Source: JBCCIM01 sp045106435 (GTDB lineage Bacteria; Bacteroidota; Rhodothermia; Rhodothermales; JAHQVL01). Taken from it: 8,014 nucleotides of DNA. The notes below the pieces were generated by a model that was given only the letters and a program-made list of their open reading frames with translations, did no database searches and was not told the origin of the DNA. Position numbers and translations under genes: made by a program. The DNA is taken from assembly GCA_045106435.1 (NCBI GenBank), contig JBGCEN010000487.1:1-8014 (forward strand). Reading direction: 5' to 3'. Shown here one piece after another: positions 1-7,623 of the stretch. How positions within the stretch are numbered: the stretch's first letter is position 1; the number at the start of each line of letters is the position of its first letter.

Positions 1-3000
1 ATCGACGACTATACTGAACTTCTAATGCCAGACGATCTGCTATCGCAAAATTCAATCCTTGCAAAATTACGTGAGATTATGACTGCTGACGCCTGCGAAG
101 ATGTTGAAATTATTGGCTGGCTGTATCAGTTCTATATATCTGAGAAAAAAGATGAGGTTTTCGCCGGGCTTAAAAAGAACGTCAAAGTCACTCCGGAGAA
201 CATCCCTGCAGCAACGCAACTTTTTACGCCTCACTGGATTGTCCGCTACCTTGTGGAAAACTCCCTTGGACGATTGTGGCTGCTGAATAAGCCAGAGAGT
301 AATCTCGCGGACCAAATGGACTATTATATCGCTCCAGAAGAGGTAGAGACTGAATTTCTTCGGGTATCAAGTCCAACCGAGCTTAAAGTTTGCGACCCTG
401 CCTGTGGTTCTGGGCACATGCTCACATATGCCTTTGATCTCTTGTATGCAATATATGAAGAAGAAGGCTATGACGCGACTGAGATACCTTCGCTCATTCT
501 AACCCATAACCTTTATGGCATTGAAATCGACGACCGTGCTGGGGCGCTCGCTGCTTTTGCCCTCTCGATGAAGGCTGCCAACAAGCTTGGTCGTCGCCGC
601 TTTATGCGCATGGAGGTCAAACCCAATATATGTGTGCTGGAAAATGTCAGCTTTGGTGAAGGAGAGCTCACCAGCTATATGAATGAAGTGGGTCGCGACC
701 TCTTCTCGCTTGAACTTCGCGAAACACTTGATCAGTTTGTTGATGCCAAGAACTTTGGCTCATTGATCACGCCAAAGCTGAAAGATGTGTCAGAGATCAA
801 GCGCGTCCTCTCCTCCAAGAATTTTGAAGGCAACCTGTTCCTTCGCAAGACGCATGAAAGTGTGCGGTCGATCCTGAATATGGCTGAGTACCTATCGCCA
901 CAGTATCATGTGGTAGTGGCTAATCCTCCTTATATGGGCGGCAAGGGTATGAATGGGAAACTGGGCGATTATGCTAAATCAATATATCCAGACAGTAAGT
1001 CTGATTTGTTTGCCATGTTTATGGAACGCACATTGGCTTTATCTAAAAAGCATGGCCTAGTCGCAATGATTAACATGCAGTCTTGGATGTTCTTGTCTTC
1101 CTATGAAAAACTCCGCACAAAACTGCTCAGCTACAACACCATTGTTAATATGGCACACCTTGGTGAACGGGCGTTCGATACAATCGGAGGAGCTGTCGTA
1201 TCAACAACAGCATTTGTAATTGAGAATACTCTCCATAAAGAACTTAAGGGGGATTACCTTCGCCTCATTGATGGCATGAATGAAGCCGAAAAAGCATCAA
1301 TGATGCAAGAAGCCATTCAAAACAAAGACTGTGGTTGGTTCTTCAGGGCTTCGGCGGATGATTTCGAGAAAATTCCGGGGAGTCCAATTGCATATTGGGT
1401 GACTAAAAACATACTAAAAATGTTTGAGAACGGAACTCCTATCGGCGAAATCGCCTCACCACGGCAGGGACTAGCCACAAGCAACAATGACCGCTTCCTG
1501 AGACTCTGGAACGAATGTTCTCTAAACAAAATTGGTTTTGGAAAACATAACCGAGAAGAAGCAAAAGAGTCTAAAAAGAAGTGGTTTCCATATAACAAGG
1601 GCGGCCCAAACAGGCGATGGTTTGGAAACAATGAATATGTTGTAAATTGGGAAAACGATGGCCAAGAGTTACTAGATTTTGCGGCAGAGCTATATGGCAG
1701 CCCCACTAGAACAATTAAAAATATTCAACACTATTTTAAGGACTCAATCACTTGGTCTGCACTTTCTAGTTCAAAATTTTCTATGCGCTACAATGATTCA
1801 GGATTCGTTTTTGATACAAAGGGACAATGTATTTTTGTAGAAGACAAACAAGTCAAGCTTAATCTACTAGGATTATTAAACTCTGCAGTTAGCTACGAAG
1901 TTCTTTTGTTTTTAGCTCCGACATTAGACTTCAATTCTGGTGTAATTGCGAAAATTCCTTATTTAGTAGAATCAATAATCAATTGCCCATCTGCAGATGC
2001 AGTTGAAATAGCAAAAACAGATTGGAATAACTACGAAACATCCTGGGAATTTAGTTCAAACCCTTTAGTTTATCAATCAAATGACAGGTCAACCTTGGAG
2101 TATTCATACGAAATACTGCGAAACATTTGGAATGAAAAAACACTTTCGCTGCAAAATGTTGAGACCAAAAACAATCAAATTTTTATCGATGCTTACGGCT
2201 TGAAAAATGAACTTGATTCTAATGTTGCCCTCAGCGAAATCACCCTTACCTGTAACCCGCACTACCGCTACGGCAGCAACAAAACCAATGCTGAACTTGA
2301 AGAGCTTCTCCGCAAAGACACCATCAGCGAGTTTATGCATTATGCAGTTGGCTGTATGTTTGGGCGCTATAGCTTGGATGAGCCCGGCTTAATTCTCGCC
2401 AATCAGGGTGATGGCATGGCTGAGTATCTTGCCAAGGTTCCTAATCCAACTTTTGAACCTGATGACGATAACGTCATTCCTGTTCTTGAAGGCGACTGGT
2501 TCTCTGATGATCTTACAGAGCGTTTCCGCAAATTCCTGCGAGTGACCTTCGGTGAAGAGAATTTTCGAGAAAACCTCAAGTTTGTTGAAGAGGCGATTGG
2601 CAAGCCAATCCGTAAATTCTTCACAAAGGATTTCTATGCGTATCACGTTAAGATGTATAAAAAGCGTCCGATCTACTGGATGTTCTCCAGCCCCAAAGGC
2701 ACCTTCAATGCGCTCATTTATATGCATCGTTATAAATCAGACACGGTTTCGGTCCTGCTCAATGATTACCTGCGTGAATTCATCACCAAACTAGAAGCTC
2801 AGCGCACAACCCTTGAACGGCAATCTGATGATCAAAGTCTGACACAAGCGCAGCGCACCAAGGCCGACAAAGAGATTGCCGATATAGCCAATCAAATTGA
2901 AGAACTGACCGAGTGGGAGCGCGACGTTCTATTCCCACTGGCACAAGAGCAAATCGAAATAGACCTGGATGATGGTGTTAAGGCCAACTATCCAAAATTT

Positions 3001-3036
3001 GGCAAAGCGCTTAAAAAAGTGACGGGGCTTAGCTGA
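1..3036 (+). CDS. pglX: BREX type 1 adenine-specific DNA methyltransferase PglX, 5'-truncated by window edge
   Basis: PglX is the N6-adenine methyltransferase that marks host DNA at a non-palindromic BREX motif and takes part in defence. The frame is open from base 1, giving 1011 visible codons. PglX proteins of type 1 systems are around 1200 residues, so roughly 150-200 N-terminal residues lie upstream. The ATG at base 25 is an internal Met and not a supported start. Counting from the first visible codon: an FTP motif at 75-77, the SAM-binding motif DPACGSGHM at 132-140, GIEID at 173-177, and the catalytic NPPY at 308-311 typical of gamma-class N6-adenine methyltransferases. A target-recognition region follows, with KWFPYNKGG at 527-535. 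The conserved PglX tail has RPIYWMFSS at 889-897 and a charged, probably coiled-coil stretch at about 927-975. No catalytic residue is missing. The gene ends in a one-base overlap with pglZ. Identification is by motif and by the pglZ-brxL context. Confidence 0.97.
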   Translation: MDDYTELLMPDDLLSQNSILAKLREIMTADACEDVEIIGWLYQFYISEKKDEVFAGLKKNVKVTPENIPAATQLFTPHWIVRYLVENSLGRLWLLNKPESNLADQMDYYIAPEEVETEFLRVSSPTELKVCDPACGSGHMLTYAFDLLYAIYEEEGYDATEIPSLILTHNLYGIEIDDRAGALAAFALSMKAANKLGRRRFMRMEVKPNICVLENVSFGEGELTSYMNEVGRDLFSLELRETLDQFVDAKNFGSLITPKLKDVSEIKRVLSSKNFEGNLFLRKTHESVRSILNMAEYLSPQYHVVVANPPYMGGKGMNGKLGDYAKSIYPDSKSDLFAMFMERTLALSKKHGLVAMINMQSWMFLSSYEKLRTKLLSYNTIVNMAHLGERAFDTIGGAVVSTTAFVIENTLHKELKGDYLRLIDGMNEAEKASMMQEAIQNKDCGWFFRASADDFEKIPGSPIAYWVTKNILKMFENGTPIGEIASPRQGLATSNNDRFLRLWNECSLNKIGFGKHNREEAKESKKKWFPYNKGGPNRRWFGNNEYVVNWENDGQELLDFAAELYGSPTRTIKNIQHYFKDSITWSALSSSKFSMRYNDSGFVFDTKGQCIFVEDKQVKLNLLGLLNSAVSYEVLLFLAPTLDFNSGVIAKIPYLVESIINCPSADAVEIAKTDWNNYETSWEFSSNPLVYQSNDRSTLEYSYEILRNIWNEKTLSLQNVETKNNQIFIDAYGLKNELDSNVALSEITLTCNPHYRYGSNKTNAELEELLRKDTISEFMHYAVGCMFGRYSLDEPGLILANQGDGMAEYLAKVPNPTFEPDDDNVIPVLEGDWFSDDLTERFRKFLRVTFGEENFRENLKFVEEAIGKPIRKFFTKDFYAYHVKMYKKRPIYWMFSSPKGTFNALIYMHRYKSDTVSVLLNDYLREFITKLEAQRTTLERQSDDQSLTQAQRTKADKEIADIANQIEELTEWERDVLFPLAQEQIEIDLDDGVKANYPKFGKALKKVTGLS
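1500..2220 (+). other. AT-rich target-recognition region inside pglX
   Basis: This in-frame part of pglX, about residues 500-740 of the visible protein, contains the DNA-target recognition region that follows the methyltransferase core. By hand count it is about 35% G+C (254 of 720 in 1501-2220), with 60-base blocks between 28% and 47%. The block just before (1441-1500) is 58% and the block just after (2221-2280) is 55%, so both edges are sharp. The block 1381-1440 is also low at 35%. Conserved family signatures remain inside it, for example KWFPYNKGG and SSKFSMRY, so it is functional coding sequence and not an insertion. Recombinational exchange of recognition domains is known in type I and type IIG methyltransferases; that it happened here is inference. 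Confidence 0.6.
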
Positions 3037-3038
3037 TG
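3024..3038 (+). promoter_or_regulatory. TGATG stop-start overlap and weak ribosome site of pglZ
   Basis: The pglX stop TGA (3034-3036) shares its last base with the pglZ ATG (3036-3038). The only Shine-Dalgarno-like sequence is a GGGG run at 3024-3027, eight bases before the ATG. This layout is typical of translational coupling by re-initiating ribosomes, which would tie PglZ output to PglX translation. Confidence 0.65.
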
Positions 3039-5534
3039 ACGGATCAAGTGCAAGCCTCTTTATCCCGCCTTTTTGAAGAACATCGCTTGGTCTTCTGGTA
3101 TGATGCAGCCCAAGACATGCGGGCGGATTATGAGGGACTACATCTTGATGGAGTCACCAAGATTGAGATCACCAACAATGAGTTTGGGCTAAAGCACCGC
3201 GTTCTGAAACAGGAATCTGAGACCAAGTTCTTGATATACAAGGAAGGCCCAGCGCCAGCAATGAAAGACAACTGGCTTTTGGACTTGGAACTAGCCAGTA
3301 CAGTTTTCAAGGCTGATCAAGCAGCCATATGGCTGAGCGAGTTACGCCTTGATCCTAGGATGGAAGCTGTTGTCCGCGACCATACCGAGTTTTACAGAGC
3401 ACAGTCTCGGCTTGAAACACTTAAGAAACGACTAAACCAAGGCGATGCCCAGGCCCAGATCCGACTTCATATGCTATCTGTTTGTGCAGGCACTGAAGGT
3501 GGACTGGATACGGTTATTGAGGCCATTTTGGGGGAGCTTGCCAAAGGTAAAGCAGATACGATCAAACTCTTGAGCCGCTGTAACCTAATGGACTTTTTCT
3601 GGCGGCAAGTGGGCCTTTATTATGGCTATAAGTCTGAAAACCCAGATTTTGAAGACTTTGCCATCACCCTGTTCAAATCGGCATACCAGAGATCACTGGA
3701 AGACCATGCTGAATTAAATGCAGAAGCGTTACTGCTATTCAGAAGATGGAAAAATGATCGTCTTGGTGCTGATGCTTTTGAGGCGCTCTCAAACAAATAT
3801 GTTGACCCTCTCGCCATTGCCGCTGACATCGAAAAGCGTGACATCAGCTTACTCGCCGCTATTGACCACTATGAGATTATTGATCGGCATATCATCAGAC
3901 ATTTGGTCCACGCACTTTCATCTCAAACCATTGCAGCGGCTGATGCTCTATCGATCATAAGAGGCCGACAAAACACCCACTGGTATGACAGCTATAAACA
4001 TATCTATCTGGCCATTACCTATGCAATCGAGTTCAACCAATCACTTGGTGAAGCTCGCCTTGGGATGACAAGCCTTGAAGAAGGTGTGCAGCGCTATACA
4101 CAAACCTGGTTCCGTCTTGATCAAATGTATCGCAAATTCATCTTCCACATGCAGAAAAGTGGTCAAACCGGACTTCTGGGTGAACTCTATGAAAGCCTTG
4201 AGAACCGGTATACAAACAACTACCTGCTGACCATCAACGATGCTTGGCAAGACCAAGTCAATGGCATGAGTGAATGGTCGATACCGGGCATTGAGCGCCA
4301 AGACAGATTTTATCAGAAAAACGTCGTTTCCATCCGCAGCCGTAACAACGCACCTAAGGTGGCTGTCATTATCTCTGATGCACTCCGCTATGAAGTTGCT
4401 GACGAGTGCCTTGGGAAAATTAGAGCCTTGGATCGATTTGACGCTGAACTTAACCCAATTATCGGAATGCTACCCAGCTATACCCAACTTGGCATGGCCT
4501 CACTGCTTCCAAACAAATCATTGTCCCTAAAACCTGATAGCGGCGTGGAAAGTGATGGAAACAGTACTCAAGGAACAGCCAGCCGCGAAAAGGTTCTTGA
4601 AACCGGAAGATCTGGAGACCGCGTAAAAGCACTGCAAGCTAAAGATGCCCTCAACATGAAAAACGAAGATGGCAAAGCGTTATTTCGGGATAACGATGTG
4701 GTTTATATCTATCACAACCGGATTGATGCGGTTGGCGATAAACGTGATACCGAAGAATATCTGCCTGAGGCCGCAGAAGACGCCATTGAAGATATTGTCA
4801 CCCTTGTCCGTAAACTGACATCCGCGAACTTTACCAATGTTATTGTCACGGCTGACCACGGTTTCCTCTACCAACATCGCGCACTTGATGAGAGCGATTT
4901 CTCTACTGCCGATCCTCAAGGGGAGGTTTCGTTCAAGCACCGCCGTTTCGTGATCGGCAAAAACCTATCAGACATTGCGGGAATGAAAAAATTCACCTCT
5001 GGGCATTTAGGATTGAGCGGCGACTTGGATGTCCTGATCCCTAATTCAATAAATCGCATGCGTGTGAAGGGGGCAGGAAGCCGTTTTGTCCATGGTGGCG
5101 CATCATTGCAGGAAGTCGTAGTTCCAGTTCTTCGAATCAGCAAGAAACGCGAAGGCGACACCTCAAAAGTACCCGTAAAAATCATTGTGGCCGGGAAAAG
5201 TATCATTACTTCTGGGCAAATCGCCATCACATTTTATCAGGGTGAAGCTGTTACCGACAAGGTACAGGCGCGTGAGCTAGTTGCAGGCATTTATGCAAGC
5301 GACGGCAAGTTAATCTCTGACGAACATACGCTTACGTTTGATTACCGGTCGGACAACCCACGGGAAAGGGAGATGCCCCGCAAATTCCTGCTTTCACGTG
5401 AGGCGGATAATTTTAATAACCAAGACGTATATTTGAAACTACGTGAGCGCATCAGCAGCACAAGTCACTATCAAGACTATGCCAGTCATAGTTTCCAACT
5501 GCGGCGTGGTATTTCAACTGACTTTGATTTTTAA
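3036..5534 (+). CDS. pglZ: BREX type 1 alkaline-phosphatase-superfamily protein PglZ (type A)
   Basis: PglZ is a core BREX protein with an alkaline-phosphatase-like domain, required for both methylation and phage exclusion; its exact reaction is unsettled. At 832 residues it has the normal length for the BREX-1 form. Residues 1 to about 430 are a mostly helical N-terminal region typical of the family. The PglZ domain runs from about 440 to 700. Likely metal or active-site positions are D448 (in ISDALRYE), a nucleophile-position Ser or Thr at 481-483 (in LPSYTQLGMASLLP), D564 and D568 (in YHNRIDAVGD), D607-H608-G609 (in TADHG) and H686 (in FVHGGASLQE). The full set looks intact; assignment of each residue is by analogy with the superfamily. 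A beta-rich C-terminal part follows from about 715. The start is fixed by the TGATG overlap with pglX. The gene lies between pglX and brxL as in canonical BREX-1. Confidence 0.96.
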   Translation: MTDQVQASLSRLFEEHRLVFWYDAAQDMRADYEGLHLDGVTKIEITNNEFGLKHRVLKQESETKFLIYKEGPAPAMKDNWLLDLELASTVFKADQAAIWLSELRLDPRMEAVVRDHTEFYRAQSRLETLKKRLNQGDAQAQIRLHMLSVCAGTEGGLDTVIEAILGELAKGKADTIKLLSRCNLMDFFWRQVGLYYGYKSENPDFEDFAITLFKSAYQRSLEDHAELNAEALLLFRRWKNDRLGADAFEALSNKYVDPLAIAADIEKRDISLLAAIDHYEIIDRHIIRHLVHALSSQTIAAADALSIIRGRQNTHWYDSYKHIYLAITYAIEFNQSLGEARLGMTSLEEGVQRYTQTWFRLDQMYRKFIFHMQKSGQTGLLGELYESLENRYTNNYLLTINDAWQDQVNGMSEWSIPGIERQDRFYQKNVVSIRSRNNAPKVAVIISDALRYEVADECLGKIRALDRFDAELNPIIGMLPSYTQLGMASLLPNKSLSLKPDSGVESDGNSTQGTASREKVLETGRSGDRVKALQAKDALNMKNEDGKALFRDNDVVYIYHNRIDAVGDKRDTEEYLPEAAEDAIEDIVTLVRKLTSANFTNVIVTADHGFLYQHRALDESDFSTADPQGEVSFKHRRFVIGKNLSDIAGMKKFTSGHLGLSGDLDVLIPNSINRMRVKGAGSRFVHGGASLQEVVVPVLRISKKREGDTSKVPVKIIVAGKSIITSGQIAITFYQGEAVTDKVQARELVAGIYASDGKLISDEHTLTFDYRSDNPREREMPRKFLLSREADNFNNQDVYLKLRERISSTSHYQDYASHSFQLRRGISTDFDF

Positions 5535-5547
5535 GGGCTGAGGCATG
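5533..5547 (+). promoter_or_regulatory. Ribosome-binding site of brxL
   Basis: AAGGG at 5533-5537 overlaps the pglZ stop codon (TAA at 5532-5534) and sits seven bases before the brxL ATG at 5545. It supports that start. The intergenic gap is only 10 bases, so brxL is transcribed with pglZ and its ribosomes probably load near the pglZ stop. Confidence 0.7.
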
Positions 5548-7620
5548 AGCATATTAGATAATAAAATAAACGAGCATTTCCCCGGATATGTGGTCCGCAA
5601 GGATCTGGTTAAAGCGGTTAAGGGCAATGCCATCGTACCGACCTATGTCCTTGAGTATTTGCTCGGACAATATTGTGCAACGGATGATGAAGAGTCGATC
5701 AAAACAGGCATTGAAACCGTCAAAGAAATCCTACGTATCCACTATGTTCATCGCAGCGAAGCCAAGCTCATCCAGTCGACTATTCGTGAGAAAGGTCGAC
5801 ACAAGGTTATTGATCAGGTTAGCGTCGCGCTTAACGAAAAGACCGACAGCTATGAAGCCACCTTTGATAATCTTGGTATCAAGAAGGTTGCCGTCGATAG
5901 CGGCACCGTTAAGGCGAACCCCAAACTCCTCGTCACTGGCGTTTGGTGTATTGCCGATGTGCAATATGAATTTTCAGAAGATAACCGTGTCTCACCGTGG
6001 ATAATTGAGACCATCAAGCCAATCCAAATCGCCAAATTTGATTTTGATGGCTATCTCAAAGCCAGAGAAGCATTCACCACTGATGAATGGATTGACCTGC
6101 TCATGCAGAGCATTGGCTTCAACCCAGAAGTTTTTGGCAAACGCAGCAAGCTTTTGCAGTTGATGCGCCTTATCCCCTATGTAGAGCGCAACTACAACAT
6201 CATTGAACTTGGCCCCAAAGGAACAGGTAAATCACATATCTATTCAGAGTTCTCTCCCCACGGACAGCTGATCTCAGGTGGTGAGGTTTCCGTACCAAAG
6301 CTCTTTGTGAACAATTCAAATGGCAAGATTGGCCTTGTTGGCTACTGGGATGTGGTGGCTTTTGATGAATTTGCTGGACGGGAAAAAACCGCCAATAAAG
6401 CACTTGTCGACATTATGAAAAACTACATGGCAAATAAGAGCTTTTCTCGGGGCGTCACTCCCATGGGGGCAGAAGCCAGCTTCGCCTTCGTAGGCAACAC
6501 GGATCACAATGTGCCTTACATGCTCAAGAATACGGATCTATTTGAAGCGCTGCCAAAACAATTCCACGATTCTGCTTTCATTGACCGCCTGCACTCATAC
6601 CTACCTGGTTGGGAAGTTGATGTTATCCGCAGCGAGATGTTTACATCAGGCTTTGGCTTCATTGTCGACTATCTTGCGGAAATCCTGCGCCACCTGCGAA
6701 CAGATGACTTCTCAAACCGCCATGAAGCATTTTTCCATTTAGGCCCACAGATCGCCACCCGGGATAGAGACGCCGTTTACAAGACCATGTCGGGTCTATT
6801 GAAGCTTGTCTTCCCGAATGGTGGGCAAACTGAAGCCGAGGTCAAAGAGCTGCTGCATCTTGCTATGGAAAACCGAAAGCGTGTCAAAGATCAGCTGGCT
6901 CGCATCGACAATACTTATCCGGAAGTCGATTTTCATTTTGTAGCGAACGACGGGACAAAACACCCGGTTTCGACGATTGAAGAGGAAGAGTTCCCGCAAT
7001 TCTATCATCTCAAGCCGATGCTTGATGAAGATGAACAGGACGGTTCAGACCACATATCGCCTGCAGAAGCCAAACCTGCGGAAAACACAATTCAAACACC
7101 TGCAACACCTACCCAGCCTGTAGAAACAGGTCCTGAGGAAGGCCACAAAGTATATGCAGAAAATCGAAAAGGCGTAAACTTCGCCAAACTCTTTGGGCCT
7201 TACCTGGAGGGCGCGACCGAGATCACCATTACCGATCCGTATATCAGACTATTTTATCAAGTCCGCAATGTGATGGAACTTATTGAAATGATTATCCAGC
7301 GCAAAGCACCGGAAGATCAAATCAAGGTTTCGCTCATAACGGCTCCGGATGATGGGAATATTGGAAAGCAAAGAGAAAACCTAGATGCCATCCAAGAAGG
7401 TTGCGTTGGCAGCGGTGTCGATTTCGATTGGGGTTTTGACGGGTCAGGCACAGCGCATGCTCGCCATATTGTGACTGACACAGGATGGAAGATTTCATTA
7501 GATCGGGGTCTGGATATTTTCCAGCAGTATGACATGAACAATGCCTTCAGCTTGAGCAATCGTCTTCAAGAACACAGGTCTCTCAAACAGTTTGAAGTGA
7601 CCTATTTGAAAGTCAAATAG
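5545..7620 (+). CDS. brxL: BREX AAA+ protein BrxL with a MIT_C-like C-terminus in place of the Lon-like domain
   Basis: BrxL is the DNA-binding AAA+ protein that BREX-1 needs to block phage but not to methylate DNA. The protein has 691 residues. Residues 1 to about 180 form the BrxL N-terminal domain (LDNKINEHFPGYVVRKDL at 4-21 is typical). The AAA+ core has Walker A GPKGTGKS at 223-230, Walker B FDE at 273-275, a sensor-type Asn in VGNTD (N318) and a probable arginine finger R348 in FIDRLHSYLPGW. AAA+ and helical parts end near 475. An acidic then proline- and threonine-rich linker covers about 493-533. The Lon-like domain that ends canonical BrxL is not recognisable. Residues about 544-691 instead match the MITD1 C-terminal domain, with LFGPYL, DPYIR (564-568), HARHIVTDTGW and RGLDIF (654-659). 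The start is supported by the AAGGG site and by alignment with the family N-terminus. The annotation name 'Lon protease-like' would mislead here, since no Ser-Lys protease motif is visible. Confidence 0.94.
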   Translation: MSILDNKINEHFPGYVVRKDLVKAVKGNAIVPTYVLEYLLGQYCATDDEESIKTGIETVKEILRIHYVHRSEAKLIQSTIREKGRHKVIDQVSVALNEKTDSYEATFDNLGIKKVAVDSGTVKANPKLLVTGVWCIADVQYEFSEDNRVSPWIIETIKPIQIAKFDFDGYLKAREAFTTDEWIDLLMQSIGFNPEVFGKRSKLLQLMRLIPYVERNYNIIELGPKGTGKSHIYSEFSPHGQLISGGEVSVPKLFVNNSNGKIGLVGYWDVVAFDEFAGREKTANKALVDIMKNYMANKSFSRGVTPMGAEASFAFVGNTDHNVPYMLKNTDLFEALPKQFHDSAFIDRLHSYLPGWEVDVIRSEMFTSGFGFIVDYLAEILRHLRTDDFSNRHEAFFHLGPQIATRDRDAVYKTMSGLLKLVFPNGGQTEAEVKELLHLAMENRKRVKDQLARIDNTYPEVDFHFVANDGTKHPVSTIEEEEFPQFYHLKPMLDEDEQDGSDHISPAEAKPAENTIQTPATPTQPVETGPEEGHKVYAENRKGVNFAKLFGPYLEGATEITITDPYIRLFYQVRNVMELIEMIIQRKAPEDQIKVSLITAPDDGNIGKQRENLDAIQEGCVGSGVDFDWGFDGSGTAHARHIVTDTGWKISLDRGLDIFQQYDMNNAFSLSNRLQEHRSLKQFEVTYLKVK
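7021..7143 (+). other. Disordered acidic/proline-rich linker in BrxL
   Basis: BrxL residues 493-533 are low in hydrophobics and rich in Asp, Glu, Pro, Thr and Ala, for example LDEDEQDGSD followed by repeated TPATPTQP-type sequence. This looks like a flexible tether between the AAA+ ring and the C-terminal domain. No exact DNA repeat is present. Disorder is inferred from composition only. Confidence 0.6.
7174..7617 (+). other. MIT_C (MITD1 C-terminal, phospholipase-D-like) domain of BrxL
   Basis: BrxL residues 544-691 line up, from memory, with the C-terminal domain of animal MITD1 over nearly its whole length. Shared points in order are LF..YL, T.E followed by DPYIR, a Gln then Asn three to four residues on, EM(I/L)I, an L.T..D.G strand and turn, L..I.E, GV, H.R.I....GW.I, RGLD.F and a late FSL. 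MITD1's domain (Pfam MIT_C) has a phospholipase D fold without the catalytic pair and binds membranes. A complete HxK(x4)D signature is also not seen here (H638-A-R640 lies at that place), so a binding role is more likely than catalysis. Membrane or nucleic-acid binding by this copy is inference. Confidence 0.8.
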
Positions 7621-7623
7621 ATG
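7608..7623 (+). promoter_or_regulatory. Start region of the gene after brxL: GAAAG and abutting TAG-ATG
   Basis: The brxL TAG (7618-7620) is followed at once by an ATG (7621-7623). A weak purine-rich GAAAG at 7608-7612 lies eight bases upstream of it. The zero-base spacing suggests the downstream gene is co-transcribed and possibly translationally coupled to brxL. Confidence 0.5.

Noticed and set aside
25..27. ATG at base 25 as the pglX start
   Set aside because: The frame is open to base 1, the preceding codons (IDDYTELL) read as ordinary PglX sequence, and the visible protein is too short for a full PglX. The start lies upstream of the window.
1250..1254. Possible phase-variable G tract in pglX
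   Set aside because: PglX genes can switch by slippage in long homopolymers, but the run here is only five G, and no run long enough for slippage was seen in pglX, pglZ or brxL.
1317..1706. 129-codon open frame on the - strand
   Set aside because: It lies wholly antisense to the pglX recognition region, shows no recognisable motif, and the + strand frame there is clearly the conserved gene.
2389..2727. 112-codon open frame on the - strand
   Set aside because: Shadow of the conserved PglX C-terminal region; no motif or ribosome site of its own.
4916..5230. 104-codon open frame on the - strand
   Set aside because: Antisense to the metal-binding end of the PglZ domain, with no supporting feature.
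5588..6004. 138-codon open frame on the + strand in another frame of brxL
   Set aside because: Arg/Ser/Lys-rich translation typical of an out-of-frame reading; the brxL frame here matches the family N-terminal domain.
7441..7520. Catalytic phospholipase D (HKD) motif in the BrxL C-terminal domain
   Set aside because: The position has HAR rather than HxK, and only one such site exists, so nuclease or lipase activity is not supported.
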